NCBI GenBank assembly: GCA_023052935.1
Contig: CM041295.1
Location: 15,686,880-15,750,879 of the forward strand
Source of the DNA: Piezodorus guildinii
Taxonomy: Eukaryota > Arthropoda > Insecta > Hemiptera > Pentatomidae
Direction: 5' to 3'
Length of the DNA: 64,000 nucleotides
Part shown: one piece after another, positions 11,041 through 24,200 of the stretch
Layout: each line of letters starts with the position of its first letter
Position numbering within the stretch: position 1 is the stretch's first letter
The notes under the pieces: model-generated
The model's input: the letters and a program-made list of their open reading frames with translations, nothing else
Database searches by the model: none
Told to the model about the DNA's origin: nothing
Translations under genes and position numbers: made by a program

Positions 11041-12235
11041 ATTAATTTTAATTTAAAGTTAATCAGTAAATTAAATCAACAAAAATAGCGTGAAAATCAA
11101 ATAAGATTGATGCAATATAAAAGAAACATTCCATTGTATTACTATTGATGGTAGTATAGTTAAAGATAAAACAAATAAGTAGCTTTATTAGGATATCAAA
11201 ATATCTTTAGACATTAAATGATTTTCTGTAATCCTGTCGAATCGTTATCATGTGTCTCGAGCCTACTCTACCTCTATTTCAATTTGTTAACATTATTATT
11301 TGGAAAGAATCATTGAATGTCTTGTTATCATTCAACTATCAAAGGTTTCTTTTAAGCCTTGGTTAATTATATATCAAATCACCCATTACTTCTGCTGCAG
11401 TTTTCGATGCAATTCTTTTTCTATTTAAAAATCTCATGCTATTTATGATAAATCTTGTATTTAATATATAATATAATTCATTAAATCTGAAACATTCTTA
11501 TTTCGGCTGTTATTTAATAAACGTTTCTGATGTTTAGTAAATTTATGAAAGAAGGTGAGCTGTTAAAGGAACATGATATTGAGCCTGCATAATATCAAAG
11601 CTTTTCTCTATGGAACTGGCTGTTGTATAAATATTGTTTTTGAAAGCTTGGTATGTATAATAATGTTGAACAAATATTGGATTATTTAAAAAAAAATATC
11701 TTTCATTTTTATTTCATGTGTTGTTATAGGAAAACTTCAGCAACCTGTGTCATTATGAAGAGATGTGATTTTTAATTTTAGTATAGAAATATGGATATTA
11801 AAGTTAGCTAGAGGAATTTATGGGATATATATATTGAATTTATTAACAGTCAAATATATATATAATTATAACTTGAGGATTCCTATGTCATCTGATTTAA
11901 TCTTCTCTTCAAACAGCATCATTATTATCCCAATCCATTTTTATAATCCATAATTGGGTGTAGGATATCCTTAGTGCATTGCTCCAAACTGATGAAGATC
12001 AAAGTATCATAAAGTTTATGTTTTTTTTCATATAAATTGCTACTGTTACTGCTGTCTTTATCTGCTGTCTGTTAAAGCATATACTGTGACATCTATTAAA
12101 AGAAAAAAATAAGTATAAGAAAGTGTTTTGATTTAATCAGCTGCCACATATTAACCAAATCGATTGCTATAGCAACAGATATATACTCTACTAGAAACTA
12201 GGAGGCCCAAGACTATACAACGGAAAGAAAAAAAT

Positions 12236-14890
12236 CCAAAAGTGGTGTCATAAACAAAGATATTTAGAAAATACTAGGGAAAAAATCACAAATTGATTTT
12301 TTATGATATTCTATATAAAACTATAATGGGTGTCATATTCTCTTTGTAGAAAACAAAATTCAAAAACCTTACTACTCGTCTATAAAAAATACTTGTGAAA
12401 AGAAAATATTCATGATTGCATCTATAAAGAGCCAACTGAGAAGTTCATATGAAAAGGATTCAAAACTGAAGAAACTGATACTGAGCCAGACTAACAAAAG
12501 ATATAATTAGGTAAATCTGCAAATAAAAACAATAATCTTTCAAAACCTGTGAAATACAGAAATCCTACAACTAGTGCAGACTATGAGAAACAAATTTAAA
12601 AAAATGTCAGCCAAAAAGCTAATTCCCAAATATCCAGTAAAAATATTCCGTTTCCAATGATAGAAAATAGGTTGCCATATTGACTATACAAAATACAGAT
12701 CTTTTTGACTTTTTTCTATTGTGTGCACAGTATACAATAACTTTACTGATTTGTCCTGTGGGGATTTTATTATGCTGCTAATATTACCTTCTTTATTATA
12801 TGGATTGCCTCCTGATACATACAAACAAATGAAAAAATGGATTACTAGACAGTGATTACGATTTTAAGACAATGTGGCGTGATACAAACAGACTTGCGAA
12901 ATAGTTCCTGTTTATCCAGTTTACACTATCGTAGTCATGTTTAGAATACATAATGGCAATCCTGCTTCACATTTCCAGATTTTAACGAATGGAAAAACCT
13001 CTTTAATTTAAACAAGAGAGTGCGCTTTTATCTTTGACCTAGGGTTTTCATCTTACTAATCATGTTTCCATGCAATAAAGGCAGTAGTAGCAGTTGAATC
13101 GGAACCCAGTTAAAGCAAAAATGTTTTAAGAGCATCACAGGAAACTATTGTAATAAAACCAGAATAACAGCACCTACCAGGAAGAGGAAAACCTGGTAGA
13201 GATATGTTTGGAGGAGTGTCAGCTGAGGTATTCATAAATCAATATATTTTCAATCACTGCAATGATGTACCAAATGAACTTTAATTTAATTGTTATTTTC
13301 CAACAAAATTATTATTAAAATAAATAATAGAAACATTTCAACATGTCCAAATTCACTGACTTAAAAATTAAAAAAACACAGTTAAAATACTTGAAAATCA
13401 GACATAAGATATAGTGAGGCTGTTGAACTGATATTTTCTTAGTAAAGTCTCTACTGTACCTAGTGTAAAAGTTACTGGTATTTATTTTATTATTTTTTAA
13501 CAGTAAAATTTGGAATTAATTAATGATGATTTTTTATCTGATTCTGAGGAATCAGAGACATGAGAAATGATATGATCTTGATTCTTAAACAAAAAGCCGA
13601 TTTTTAGGGGAAGAAAGAAAACCAAAATATATATTTCTTTAACCTTTTCGAAAGGTGTAAATCACGGATTTTTCTCTCAAAATGTCTGTTATACTCCTCT
13701 ATACACATGCATTTTTTAATCCGTGATTTACACCTTTCGAAAAGGTTAAAGAAATATATATTTTGATTTTGTTTTTACCGCTAAAAATTGGCTTTCATTT
13801 CGTTTAAGAATCATGATCATATCATTTTTTCATGTCTTTGACGCCTAAGAATCAGGTGAAAAATCATCATTAATTTATTTCAAATTTTACTATTAAAAAA
13901 AAAAGTTTTTTTTTTTTTTAAATCTTGAAGACAGTTTGAATCACAAAGCTAAAAATTTAGGTAAATTATTTTTATTTGACATTAAACTGATCCCCCAAGT
14001 TTGAGTCAAAAAAGCTATGAGGGCAGATTTACTATACTTACCCCATAAAGGTTAATTAAAAAGGTTATTATAGATTCTTTTCATTCCATTCTGCTTTAAA
14101 TAACTAATCTGGAAGTGTAATGTAGCATCCCCATTATTTATTTTAACCAAAATATGATTTGGTGATGCGGATAGGTAGTGCTATATGGAACTGTTATGAC
14201 AGCCTGATTTTATCATGTCACATTCTTTTGCTTCTAACTAGTTAAAGGACTTAATAAATTGGTGATAATTTCATATTTTGCCATTTTTTCATAGGTAACA
14301 GCAGAAAAGTAGTATAACTAAGAATGTAGGTATCAGCATTATGGAGTAATAGCAGCAATATGAATACAGGCCTAATTGTAATAGTTATATTATATTGTGA
14401 ACACAACAGAAAGAAGCCAATGAGATCTGTGATTTGTATAGTAAATTTGGCAACTTATTTTCTATCACGGGAAACAGAATACTTTTACTCGATATTTGGG
14501 AATTTTCTTCTTGGCTGATATTTTTTTCAGTTTATTTCTCATAGTCTGTACTAGTTGTAGGTTTTCTGTATTTCATAGATTTTGAAAGATTATTGTTTTT
14601 ATTTGCAGATTTACCTAATTATATCTTTTGTTAGTCTGGCTCAGTCTCAGTTTCTTCAGTTTTGAATCTTTTTCATCTGTACTTCTCAGTTGGCTCTTTA
14701 TAGATGCAATCATGAATATTTTCTTTTCACAAGTATTTTTTATAGACGAGTTGTAAGGTTTTTGAATTTTGTTTTCTACAAAGAGAATATGACACCCATT
14801 ATAGTTTTATATAGAATATCATAAAAAATCCATTTGTGATTTTTTCCCTAGTATTTTCTAAATATCTTTGTTTATAGACTATACTTTTGG
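12236..14890. repeat. Large inverted repeat (arms about 600 bp, diverged), copy A
   Basis: The left arm (about 12236-12840) reads CCAAAAGTGGTGTCATAAAC, TTGTAGAAAACAAAATTC and AGAGCCAACTGAGAAGTTC. It is matched in reverse by 14290-14890 (GAACTT/TACTTCTCAGTTGGCTC, GAATTTTGTTTTCTACAAAG, GTTTATAGACTATACTTTTGG). I estimate identity between arms at about 80-85% by eye. The arms enclose about 1.45 kb that itself holds a second palindrome. There is no coding sequence. It could be an old foldback transposon or an inverted duplication. Confidence 0.75.
13501..13893. mobile_element. Inner palindrome of a foldback element, copy A (deleted form)
   Basis: Arms of about 173 bp (13501-13673 and 13718-13893) share TGATGATTTTTTATCTGATT, GATTCTTAAAC and AACCTTTTCGAAAGGTGTAA with few mismatches, around a loop of about 45 bp. 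The right side continues to GGGCAGATTTACTATACTTA, which has no mate on the left here but does in copy B. Copy A is therefore a deleted version of the longer element at 28852-30515. Confidence 0.75.
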
Positions 14891-16159
14891 ACATATGTTG
14901 TAAATGAAATTTTCTGCTATAGACTAGTTATAATGATTTATGAGTCTGTAATGTTTCTATTATTTATTTAAATAGCAATTAATCATAATTTAAAATAATA
15001 CATTTTATTGTATTTTTTTATAAGATTGTTCAATATGGTAAAAATTGATTTATTTTTTTTCAAATTGACTGATATTGGTTTAATAGATTAATAAAATTTT
15101 TTTAGTCAGTGTAGATTGTGGTTAGGAATTTTAAATTTTATTCTGTAAATTATAAGTTTCAAAATGTACATGTATTTTGTATTGTTACAAGTTTTTGTAT
15201 ATTTTATCTTGTCATGTAATTTAAATAATATTTTAATACTGATATTATTTACTATACCTTAATTATCGATAATTTATTAAATCTCTAAGAACTGACAGTA
15301 GCCGTTTTTACTACATATTGTACCATGTTACTTCAATTTATTATTTTTTTTTATCATTAGTTGAAAAAATTGCTATGAAGTCCTATTTTAAAATCATGGA
15401 TTCTTTTAACAAAAACAAAATAATTATAACAATCAAATAATTTATTTATAAAATAGTAATAATACTATTAACTTCACAATATCTTTAGTTCTGAATTAAT
15501 TCAGTGAAATTGAATGAAATTTAATGAAATTGAATTAATAGTTCTGTGACATTTAGTAATAAATAGAATTACAATGAAACTTCATTAGATTTTATTTTAA
15601 TTTCATGTCTTTCTTTGATATTAACAAATTAAAAAAATCACATTAAATTTTATGATCTACTATACTTCATTGTAATACTAACCTAAAATACTGGTATAAA
15701 AGGGATGTAAGTGTCCTTAAGGTGGAATAGAAATTCATAAACAATTTTGTTCACTGTATGGCGTGATAAGAGAGTTATAAAACTAAGGATTTTGAGAACT
15801 GATTGATTCATATATAAAATATCCTTGATTAAATCATTTATGCTTTAACAGTAGAATATCTTGAATGGAGACACCCTTCAGGGCATAATGATTACTACAA
15901 AAAAAAAAAAAAAAAATTGTAAAGTATGAGCGAAATAGCTAAGTTGGATTTATTGTTGAACTGCACATAACTATATTACGAGGATATTTTAAAAAAATGA
16001 GTAGACATCTGGAGGGTCCACGAAAGAAAAAAAAAAAAGGGAGATCAAGAAAAAAAAATACAATACCTCAAGGAAGTTCTATTTTTATTTTATTGATGTA
16101 TTCCTCAGTAGAATGAACTGACAATAATTAATGAGGAAAAATAACCTTATCACTGTAAT

Positions 16160-16760
16160 ATGTGTGTTGACTTTCCATGTTGTAAGAAATCTTTTACCTG
16201 GCCGAATCTTGGTGAAAATCGAAAAAACAAAGAATAATCATAATTAATATGGTATACTTGATCTTCTCCCGATTTTCTCTGTTACTAGACACCCTGTTTT
16301 TATGACATTCTAAAAACACAGCTCAAAAGATTTTGATCAAAATTACTATATTGATGCAAAATTGAATGGGCTTTAATTTGATGTAGGATTTCCTCGGTTA
16401 AAATAGTGTGACAGGAAAGAAACAGCATTTTCCCAAAAATTCTTCCTCTAAAGTATCTTTAAATTTATTGATTAGCAGTAATTTATCACTTCTAGATGCT
16501 AGCATTGCTAAAAAATGGGTAAATATGAAAGAAACTGAAGGTGAAAACAGCAGATACTTTTCCCAGTAATTTTTTTTCTTCTGCAAATAAGGATAGTAAT
16601 ATAGATGTATAATATACTTTTGTAAAGCTAAAGATTTACAAAAAAATAAGTGATTTTTGTGGATAATAATTATTGTTGTTTATAATATTAGATATAAAAT
16701 AAATGTTTTCATTAACTAAAATATATAACAACTGATTTCTGATATTCATTAAACCGGTAA
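16160..16760 (+). repeat. Diverged member of the roughly 870-bp dispersed repeat family, copy A
   Basis: Shares TTGATGCAAAATTGAATGGGC, CTCTAAAGTA, ATAGATGTATAATATAC and GCTAAAGATT with the better copies at 42300-43700 and 45977-46845. The nearest relative is 33058-33445 in copy B, but there the segment sits in a different order relative to GCTTTAATTAGACAATCTAG. No protein is encoded. Confidence 0.6.
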
Positions 16761-17010
16761 AAAAAATTATTCAATATATTCTTATAAATTAGCTTTAATT
16801 AGACAATCTAGTTGTTCCCAAGATGTAAATTAAAATTAACCTGATTTGATATTTTTAATCTAATTGATGATAAAAAAGCTCTATCACAATCTTTTTTTTC
16901 TTCATTTATCAATTCAAGTAATTTATCAATGACTCTAAGATTTTTTTTTTCTTAATGGGATAATGATTTAACTAAAATAACTTTGAAAATGCATCCGTTT
17001 TCATTAGCTG

Positions 17011-18288
17011 ATTTGAAGTGAGCTGGCTCTTATGTGTTTAAGCATTTTATATTGGATGTAATAGTTTCATTATTTTTTTACATTTATCTAGAAACTAGAG
17101 ATGGTGAAAACTACTGCTGCTAGGCCTTAGCTGTTGATCCCTTAGGTGATGTGCAGACCAGTAAAGTTTTACACTACTCATTTGAGGTCTTTAATCCATT
17201 ATCCCATAATTTGGATGATGGACACTGGAGATAAACTGCAATAGGCGTGTTGGAGTTGACAAGTGAGGTAAACATGCATAGTTCTCTGATGTCTGTTTAA
17301 CTGCCTTGCTGATGGGACAATCAGTGACCAAGGTCTCCCTTTTCTTGCCAGCCGCTGTTTTGGATAAGAGATTAGAAACAGGTGAGGCAACTAGGTTGAA
17401 AAAGGTTCGTTCCTAGCTTCTTTTGTATAACATACAAAATGATAAAAATGATACAAACAGTATCATAAGCAGTTTTCTTATGTACCGATACTGGCTATTT
17501 AACATTTTGGATGATTCAACCAACACCTAAGAAGGGATATTACCTAGGGAATTTCACTGGCTAATTACAATAAAATCTTTTTAACTTTTCTACACCTCAA
17601 AATTTTCATCATCTTCTGTTTCATGCAAAACTAGAAGCTTTGATGTTGCAATTTTTTAAATTCCAATGTACATAACCGATATGATTTTCCAAGATTTTTT
17701 CTCATTTGTGATGGCATAACCATTTGTCTGACAAAGCTCATAAATTTCATTGGTAGATCCTGCATTTACAACGAAAATTGAATCTATGTTAAAATGTTAG
17801 GTATTTTGTGTAAATTATAAAAATTTAGTGCTTTTACCGTATCCTACATTACAACTGAGGATACTAATGTTAGTGTCAAAGCTGTTAGCAGAGCTGGTTT
17901 GGATAAGGTTATTTAAAGTCTTATTATATTATTAGCGTGTTAAGGCGAACCTTGTTGATCATTTAACATCTCCCACCAGCCATAATGAAAACTTGAGAGT
18001 TAATTTTACAAAATGTTGCAAATCTTAATGAAATTATGCCTAAAAATTTAGAAGTGCAAATGGAATAATTGCAACCATACCATTGAACCAAAAATCTTTG
18101 GTTTGGGAAATAGGAAAGCTACTGTCTTGTCAGTGGTGGAATGTTGGAGGATCGTTGGCTGATGTTGTTTAGAACTAGGGCAGTATCTGATCACCCTTGA
18201 ACTTTTAAATTTAGTTCTTGAACAATTAAGACAAGCAAATGCTTCTTCTTTTTCCTTACTTATTTTGAAAAACATTTTTGTGATAATG
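17011..18288. other. Copy-A-side unique block between the two duplicate copies
   Basis: No match in copy B or elsewhere in the window. At 18293-18048 the minus strand has an open frame with EEAFACLNCSRTKFKSSRVI, resembling the CxxC part of a FLYWCH-type zinc finger but not enough to assign. At 17390-17199 another minus frame (ARKGRPWSLIVPSARQ) faintly recalls pogo-type transposases. Both are weak. The block may be unduplicated sequence or an old insertion. Confidence 0.3.
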
Positions 18289-18336
18289 AACACAAGGTTT
18301 TATAAACTGTTTTTCTGTATTTAAGTATTATTTTTA

Positions 18337-19208
18337 TACAGCTGATATCCCAACCCATCCTAACACATTCCTTTCTACCTATGCCGATGACACTTGCGTG
18401 TCATCGTTATCGGTTAATAACGATCCGACAATAGCCTCTCAAACTCTCCAATCCCACATCAGAGACCTTGAGGTATGGTGTCAGAATTGGAGAATTAATA
18501 TCAATTCCAATAAATCCCAACAAATTACCTTTACCCTTCGTCGAAAACCTATGACATCCTGCCCTACAGTGTCCTTTAATGATATTCCGCTTGTCCCGGT
18601 TGAACAGATCCGATATTTAGGACTCCTGCTTGACAAACGACTTACATGGAATCCGCATACAAGACTGAAGAGACAAGAAACTGCACGAAGATTTCGGCTA
18701 CTCCAACACTTACTAGACAGACGCTCTAACCTTTCACTTAACTACAAAAGACTCATTTACATGACCATCACAAGACCTATCTGGACCTACGGAGTAGAGC
18801 TTTGGGGCTCTACTAAACCATAAAACTCTTCCCGTATCCAATCCTTACAATCCAAAATCCTTAACGCTCCTTACTTTGTCACGAATAAAATCATCCTCAA
18901 TGATCTTAATGTTCCATATGTTGCTGATTTGGCCCGTACCAGGTATCACACCTTCTATGAAAAACTCCACTCCCACTCTAATCCATTAGTTTCAATCCTT
19001 CCTTCCTCTTCCATTCCTAATAATCCTCCGAGGCGTCTGAAAAGAAGATGGCCTCGAGACCTTCTTGTTTAGACTCACTACCAAAGAGTGCTGCCAATGG
19101 GCAGTTTCTCTTCATGTTCATTCCATGTGTTATAACATTACAGCATATTTACTTGATGTATTTTTTGTACAGTTGTAAATTTCAATAAAAAAAAAATAAT
19201 TAAAAAAA
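18337..19208 (+). mobile_element. 5'-truncated Jockey-clade LINE insertion (reverse transcriptase C-terminal half)
   Basis: A reverse transcriptase fragment beginning at TADIPTHP, with an intact catalytic motif YADDTCVS, then CQNWRININSNKSQ, RYLGLLLDKRLTWNPHTRLK and IWTYGVELWGSTKP. A stop at 18822-18824 follows, with further C-terminal coding (PPRRLKRRWPRDLLV) to 19071. It ends in an AATAAA-rich tail. The flanking direct repeat AAGTATTATTTTTA (18323-18336 and 19209-19222) is a target-site duplication, and copy A has the empty site. The insertion is therefore younger than the segmental duplication, or polymorphic. Confidence 0.85.
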
Positions 19209-21027
19209 AAGTATTATTTTTAAATTTTCAAAAAGTCATATTTGATTCAACCTTTTTATACATAGTTTTTCTTCTTATAAGTAGAATGTATTTTCAGGAT
19301 AATACCTGGTGGTATGGAAATTTAGCTAGTGACAGAGATTGTTCTTTTAAGTTTAAAAAGTTTCATGTGAGACAATATTGTAATTCATCATTATTTCATG
19401 AAAGCTTGTTAAATAAGTGAGTATCATTATGATTATTTTTTTCAAATTATATTTTATACTGTAATAATCATTAGTCAATGTTTACATTCAGCAATAAAAC
19501 AATAGGTACTTTGTTTTTTCCATGTTAATCGCATTGGGGATTGTAATTGTTTTATTTCAAAATTAAAATTCACAGTATTTCATATACAGGTAAGTTAAAG
19601 TAAAAAAATGCCATATTACCTATGTGAAGTAAATAATTGAATTAATTCTGTAAGAGCTCAGGTCATAAATGGCAGATTCTTTTAGAATTATCTGTCTCTT
19701 CCTTGCAGTACTTTTTTGGAAAAAGCATACTTAAGATTTGTTTGCTGTCAGATACTAATTTAAGGCTCGAATATCCCATTCTGTGAAGCTTCCATTTATT
19801 CAGTCCTCACATTTGAAAAACCCTCATATTTTTACAACAAGGATCATTCAGTATAGAAATTAGTAACCCTCTCAATAGGTTTCCTCAATTCTTTGTAAAT
19901 GAAATGTTATGTTGTAAGAATTATATTTTATATTTATTGTATTAATTTTAAATGATGAAATAATCTAAAATTACGAAATACATGTACATTTTAAAAATGA
20001 ATTAAGAAAATGTTTATAAATACAATAGAATTTTATTAATTAATCAAAATAAGCTCCTGGGCTTCTTTATGATTCCTTCAATGAAACAAATATATTTTTT
20101 ATTTTCCTTCTCAAAGAAATATGACTTCGATTCAGTTATACAACCAGGTATGTATGGGTTTGGCATGTTCTAATCATGTTATGAAAATGAAGCATGAAAA
20201 TCATGTTCTATATCAAAGACAGATAAATCGTTGCTGACAGGAAAACTTTTAAAAATCGTTTGTTGCTTTGCTAGATATAATAAATAAATAAATTTAGAAG
20301 TTTCATCATTGAAGGATGTAGGGTTCAAAAGTGTTTCAAGTATATAGCTCTGTGTAAATTTTTATATTCATGTATTTTCTACATTTTAAAGTATGTTATG
20401 AGCTAGCAGTTTTTATTAATATTAGGGAATAAAAAGCTATTGGTTTGAAAACATCTCTGTTTTCGATAATTGTCTATTTTTAAAAGTGCTTTTGGTTATT
20501 TTTGCTAAAATCTTAGTCATTTTTTCAGGTTTGAGTTCACTGTTTTAGATCGTTACCAATCAGTCTTATCCCACCTATTAATTCCCAAAGATGAAATCAA
20601 TTTCATTACTCAATCTAAAAGTGCCAAATTTATTTAATGTAATTATTCAAGAGCAGAAATATTCAAAAAGAAATATGCAGAGAGGCAAACAAGTGGAGCC
20701 TTGCGTTTTAAACATAAAGCTTGGAAGCTTCTTTCAAAAACTGAAACTATACTTGACCTTTTATCAATGCCATTTTGGATTAGCAGTGGAACTTGTTTAG
20801 GTAAATTTTAACAATTATATAATTACTATTTGGAAAATTATATCTATGTATGCCACACCACATACTTCGTAACTGTCAGTTAGTGCTCACAACTAGCAAA
20901 TGTACTAAGTTAGGTATAAGAGAGAATTTTGTTTGCAAGCATAAGCATTAGTGTTAAAGGCTGGTTTTGTTACAATAGGCAAAGGTATGATTATATCATA
21001 TATATAAAACTTAACTTTTTTATGGGA

Positions 21028-21216
21028 GAAGTTAGTTCAAGTTACAGTCAAAAGAACACACAATTAAGTATAAACTTAATTTACTGGTGCTGAGGTTTCG
21101 CCCTAAATTATAGGCCTTCTTCAGGGCAATTGAAGGAGTAGGCGTCACAATTAAGTTAAGTTTTAAATTAAGTTTATGCTTAATTGTGTGTTCTTTTGAC
21201 TGCATCCTGAACTAAC
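21028..21216. mobile_element. Small inverted-repeat element with a hammerhead-like core, copy B
   Basis: Duplicate of 5270-5458, essentially unchanged, including the minus-strand CTGAAGA-hairpin-GAAA core near 21096-21124. Confidence 0.5.
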
Positions 21217-21287
21217 TTTTCCTTAATTTTTTTAAATTTTATCTGACAAAACATACATATTATCAATGGTTGACTTGAAGTACAAAT

Positions 21288-21453
21288 GAAGAAGAAGTTG
21301 GTTGGAGGTGCAGTCATATAAACATTTCAATTAAGGAAATCTAATTTAATTAGGTTAAAGTTGGTTATTTTGTTAATTTAATTATTATAATTTAGGTTCG
21401 CTTAATTGAAGTATTTATATGACCAACCCCCCCTCTCCCCACAACCAACTTCT
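21288..21453. mobile_element. MITE-like element of about 166 bp, copy B
   Basis: Duplicate of 5530-5695 with the same GAAGAAGTTGGTTGG terminal inverted repeats. Confidence 0.55.
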
Positions 21454-21669
21454 TCAAAAATTATCAACAGTTGCTGTTTTCAAATTAGTTTTTGTAACAA
21501 AATAAATAGTTGAAAAAAACAAAACAACTTTAGGTCATGAGAATAGTTGTAAGAAAAACAGTAGCTTTATTATTATAGGAATTAAAATGTAGTTATTTAA
21601 AATATGTATATAGTAAATACAATAAAAAATTAGACAGCCTCAGTTGGTAAAACTGTTTAATATCAAGTT

Positions 21670-22515
21670 CGTATTGAATTGGGGTGTGGCTGGGTAGGTC
21701 TAAGAGTCATTTTCGAAGAGCACGGACTTTATTGCATCAGTTAAATGGTACATTATTAGCATTTTAAATATCAATATAAATTAATTTTAATATGAGATAT
21801 ATAGTTAATTCATACTTAGAAATTATGATATAAAAGGATATTAATAATAGGAAGGAATTAGACATTTTCTTTTGCTAATGTAGAATGTATAGATTAGTTA
21901 CATAATATCTTCTTTTTAAACTGGTTTTACCAAGTAAATAATCATGAAAAATATTGTAAGTTCTTTTTATTTCAGTTACTAATTAGTTTATCACAAAATA
22001 AATTTGTATTGAATTAGGGTGTGGCTGGGTAGGTCTATGAGTCATTTTTGAAGAGCACGGACTTCATTGCATCAGTTAAATGGTACATTATTAGCATTTT
22101 AAATATCACTATAAATTAATTTTAATATGAGATATTTAGTTAATTCATACTTAGAAATTATGATATAATATAAAAGAATATTAATAATAGGAAGGAATTA
22201 GACATTTTGTTTAGCTAATGTTGAATGTATAGATTAGTTACATAATATCTTCTTTTTAAACTGGTTTTACCAAGTAAATAATCATGAAAAATATTGTAAG
22301 TTCTTTTTATTTCAGTTACTAATTAGTTTATATCAAAATAAATTTGTATTGAATTAGGGTGTGGCTGGGTAGGTCTATGAGTCATTTTTGAAGAGCACGG
22401 ACTTCATTGCATCAGTTAAATGGTACATAGATTAGTTCCATAATTTCTTCTTTTTAAACTGGTTTTAACAAGTAAATAATCATGAAAAATATTGTAAAGT
22501 TTATCTTAAAATAAA
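21670..22515. repeat. Tandem repeat, about 340-bp unit, 2.5 copies, copy B
   Basis: Duplicate of 5912-6760, with the same unit number and the same internal deletion in the third unit. The array therefore had its present form before the segment was duplicated and has not changed in unit number since. Confidence 0.85.
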
Positions 22516-24067
22516 TTGTCTGGCTAAATATATTGATATTTATTGAATTATTATTTAATGTAGATAAAAAAGGAAAAAAATAGTTATACCGCCTTCTGAC
22601 TTGAACAACTAGATTTAAAAAATGTTCACTTGTGAAAATCTAAATTCAAATAGTTGTAACTTTTTATTTTATAATTTTTTGTTAACTTAATGCGTTTTAG
22701 GCCGGAAAATGGTCCAAATTATTTTGTTAGCTTTTTAGGGCGTAAAAGAGTTCAAATTATTTTAAACCCTATTTCGGAATGTTTGAATTTCTGAGGCCCT
22801 TAAAAGTTTATTCTAAAAGTTTTAGCAAATACCTTCTGTGGGATTTTGAATCCATTTTGCTGACAAACAGTTATTGCTCATATTATAATACACTATAACA
22901 TTGATTCATTTCTACCCATTTATTATTATCAATAAAAGAAAAGGTTATGCAGGATTATTGTTAGTTTTTTTTACTTCTTTTTTATTTTATTTTTTAAATT
23001 ATATTAGAAATAATTTATTTGTTGTGATTTTCAGGTTTTTTTCGTGAGTGTGATATAATATCTTATAGCAAAGATGTTGATATAGGGATAAATGCCCAAG
23101 ATTATGACGAAAGGATAATATTACATATGGAGGCTCATGGTCTGATCCTAAAACACTGGTTTGGGCAACCTAATGATTCTTTGGAATTTTCATTTTTTGA
23201 CAATAGAGGGGTGAAACTTGATATATATTTTTTTTTATGAAGAGAATAATCATGTTTGGAATGGAGGAACGCAATTAAGAACAGGAAAAAAGTTCAAGTA
23301 ATTATAGAAAACTATAAATATTTATTTTAAAATCAATTTTGTCAGTTTGTATTTGAATGATTATATAAACAGTCTACTTTTTATTTCACTTATATATATA
23401 AATAAAATATTTAGTAATGGAAATGGTTGTGATCCTGAAAAAATTTTAAAACTCACGTTTTTAGTGAAGTATATGTTTTAAGGCCCCCTTAGTCTCAATA
23501 ACCAAGTTTACAAAATGGTGTGTATGTTATTAGTAGGGATATGATTCTCATGTAATTATAAATGCCAAATATGCAAATATATATATATGTATTGATTGTG
23601 ATGTAAATATGGAAATAATTATGTAAAATTAGTGAAATATGTAAATAGTAAATAGCCTTCTATAACATTCTATAACAGGTTCTGTTTATTCAGAGCCAAA
23701 ATAAAGGTAGATGGAATCTCAGAATTGTTTTGTAGGGTTTGGTTCTAAGAAGCAATTAGTAGCTGCAAAAGAAAGGCCAATTCTAGAGAAGTTTTTTCTT
23801 CATGCACTCGTAATTCAGATTTGTTGCAAAGAAATATAAAAATGAACAAATATGGAGTAAAATATGTAGAAATTCGCAAAGTATGTATGTATTACATAAA
23901 GAAATATCTAAATTTGAATTGGATTATATTGATCCCAATTGCGTTAAAACACTTACTATGATTTATTACAAGGTGATATTGAAGTCAGGAGCCAATATGT
24001 ATTTACATAGGAATCATAGCCCTAGTTATTAGTCTTACTCAAAAGTAGAAAGCTGAATAAAACTGAA

Positions 24068-24113
24068 ATTACATAATCGAAGTTAGGTATACACCTAACT
24101 TCGATTATGTAAT
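24068..24113. repeat. Perfect 21-bp-arm hairpin, copy B
   Basis: Identical to 8897-8942: 21 matched pairs and the loop ATAC. Confidence 0.8.
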
Positions 24114-24200
24114 TCGGATGATAATAGAAAATTTTTGCCAAAATCTACTTACTGGGGAGTATTACTTAATACTTTTGATTTTAAACATTTTTATAATTTA

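Larger units (their letters stand above)
3421..17010. repeat. Tandem segmental duplication, copy A
   Basis: This stretch aligns with 18289-32780 almost base for base. Both begin AACACAAGGTTTTATAAACT and run through the same exons, introns, mariner relic and palindromes. Known differences: copy A has an extra block at about 7921-8511, lacks the Jockey insertion present in copy B, and lacks about 350 bp plus about 1 kb of a foldback element present in copy B near 28650-30230. Homology ends near TTTCATTAGCT at about 17010. I judge identity to be well above 95% by eye, not by computation. Confidence 0.9.
19298..23297 (+). pseudogene. FKTN: Fukutin-like gene fragment, copy B (three exons)
   Basis: The same three exons as copy A: 19298-19416, 20529-20800 and 23035-23297, with identical splice borders and protein motifs (SSGTCLG, SKDVDIGI, WNGGTQ). 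Both lesions are shared: TAA at 20635-20637 in place of the conserved glutamate, and the eight-T run after DIY in the last exon. No exon is rescued in this copy. Upstream exons are absent; the segment before 19298 is the Jockey insertion and the edge of the duplication. The last exons are also absent. Role and alternatives are as for copy A. Confidence 0.85.

Noticed and set aside
17199..17390. pogo-like transposase fragment
   Set aside because: Only a few residues resemble pogo-type transposases and no catalytic residue can be placed.
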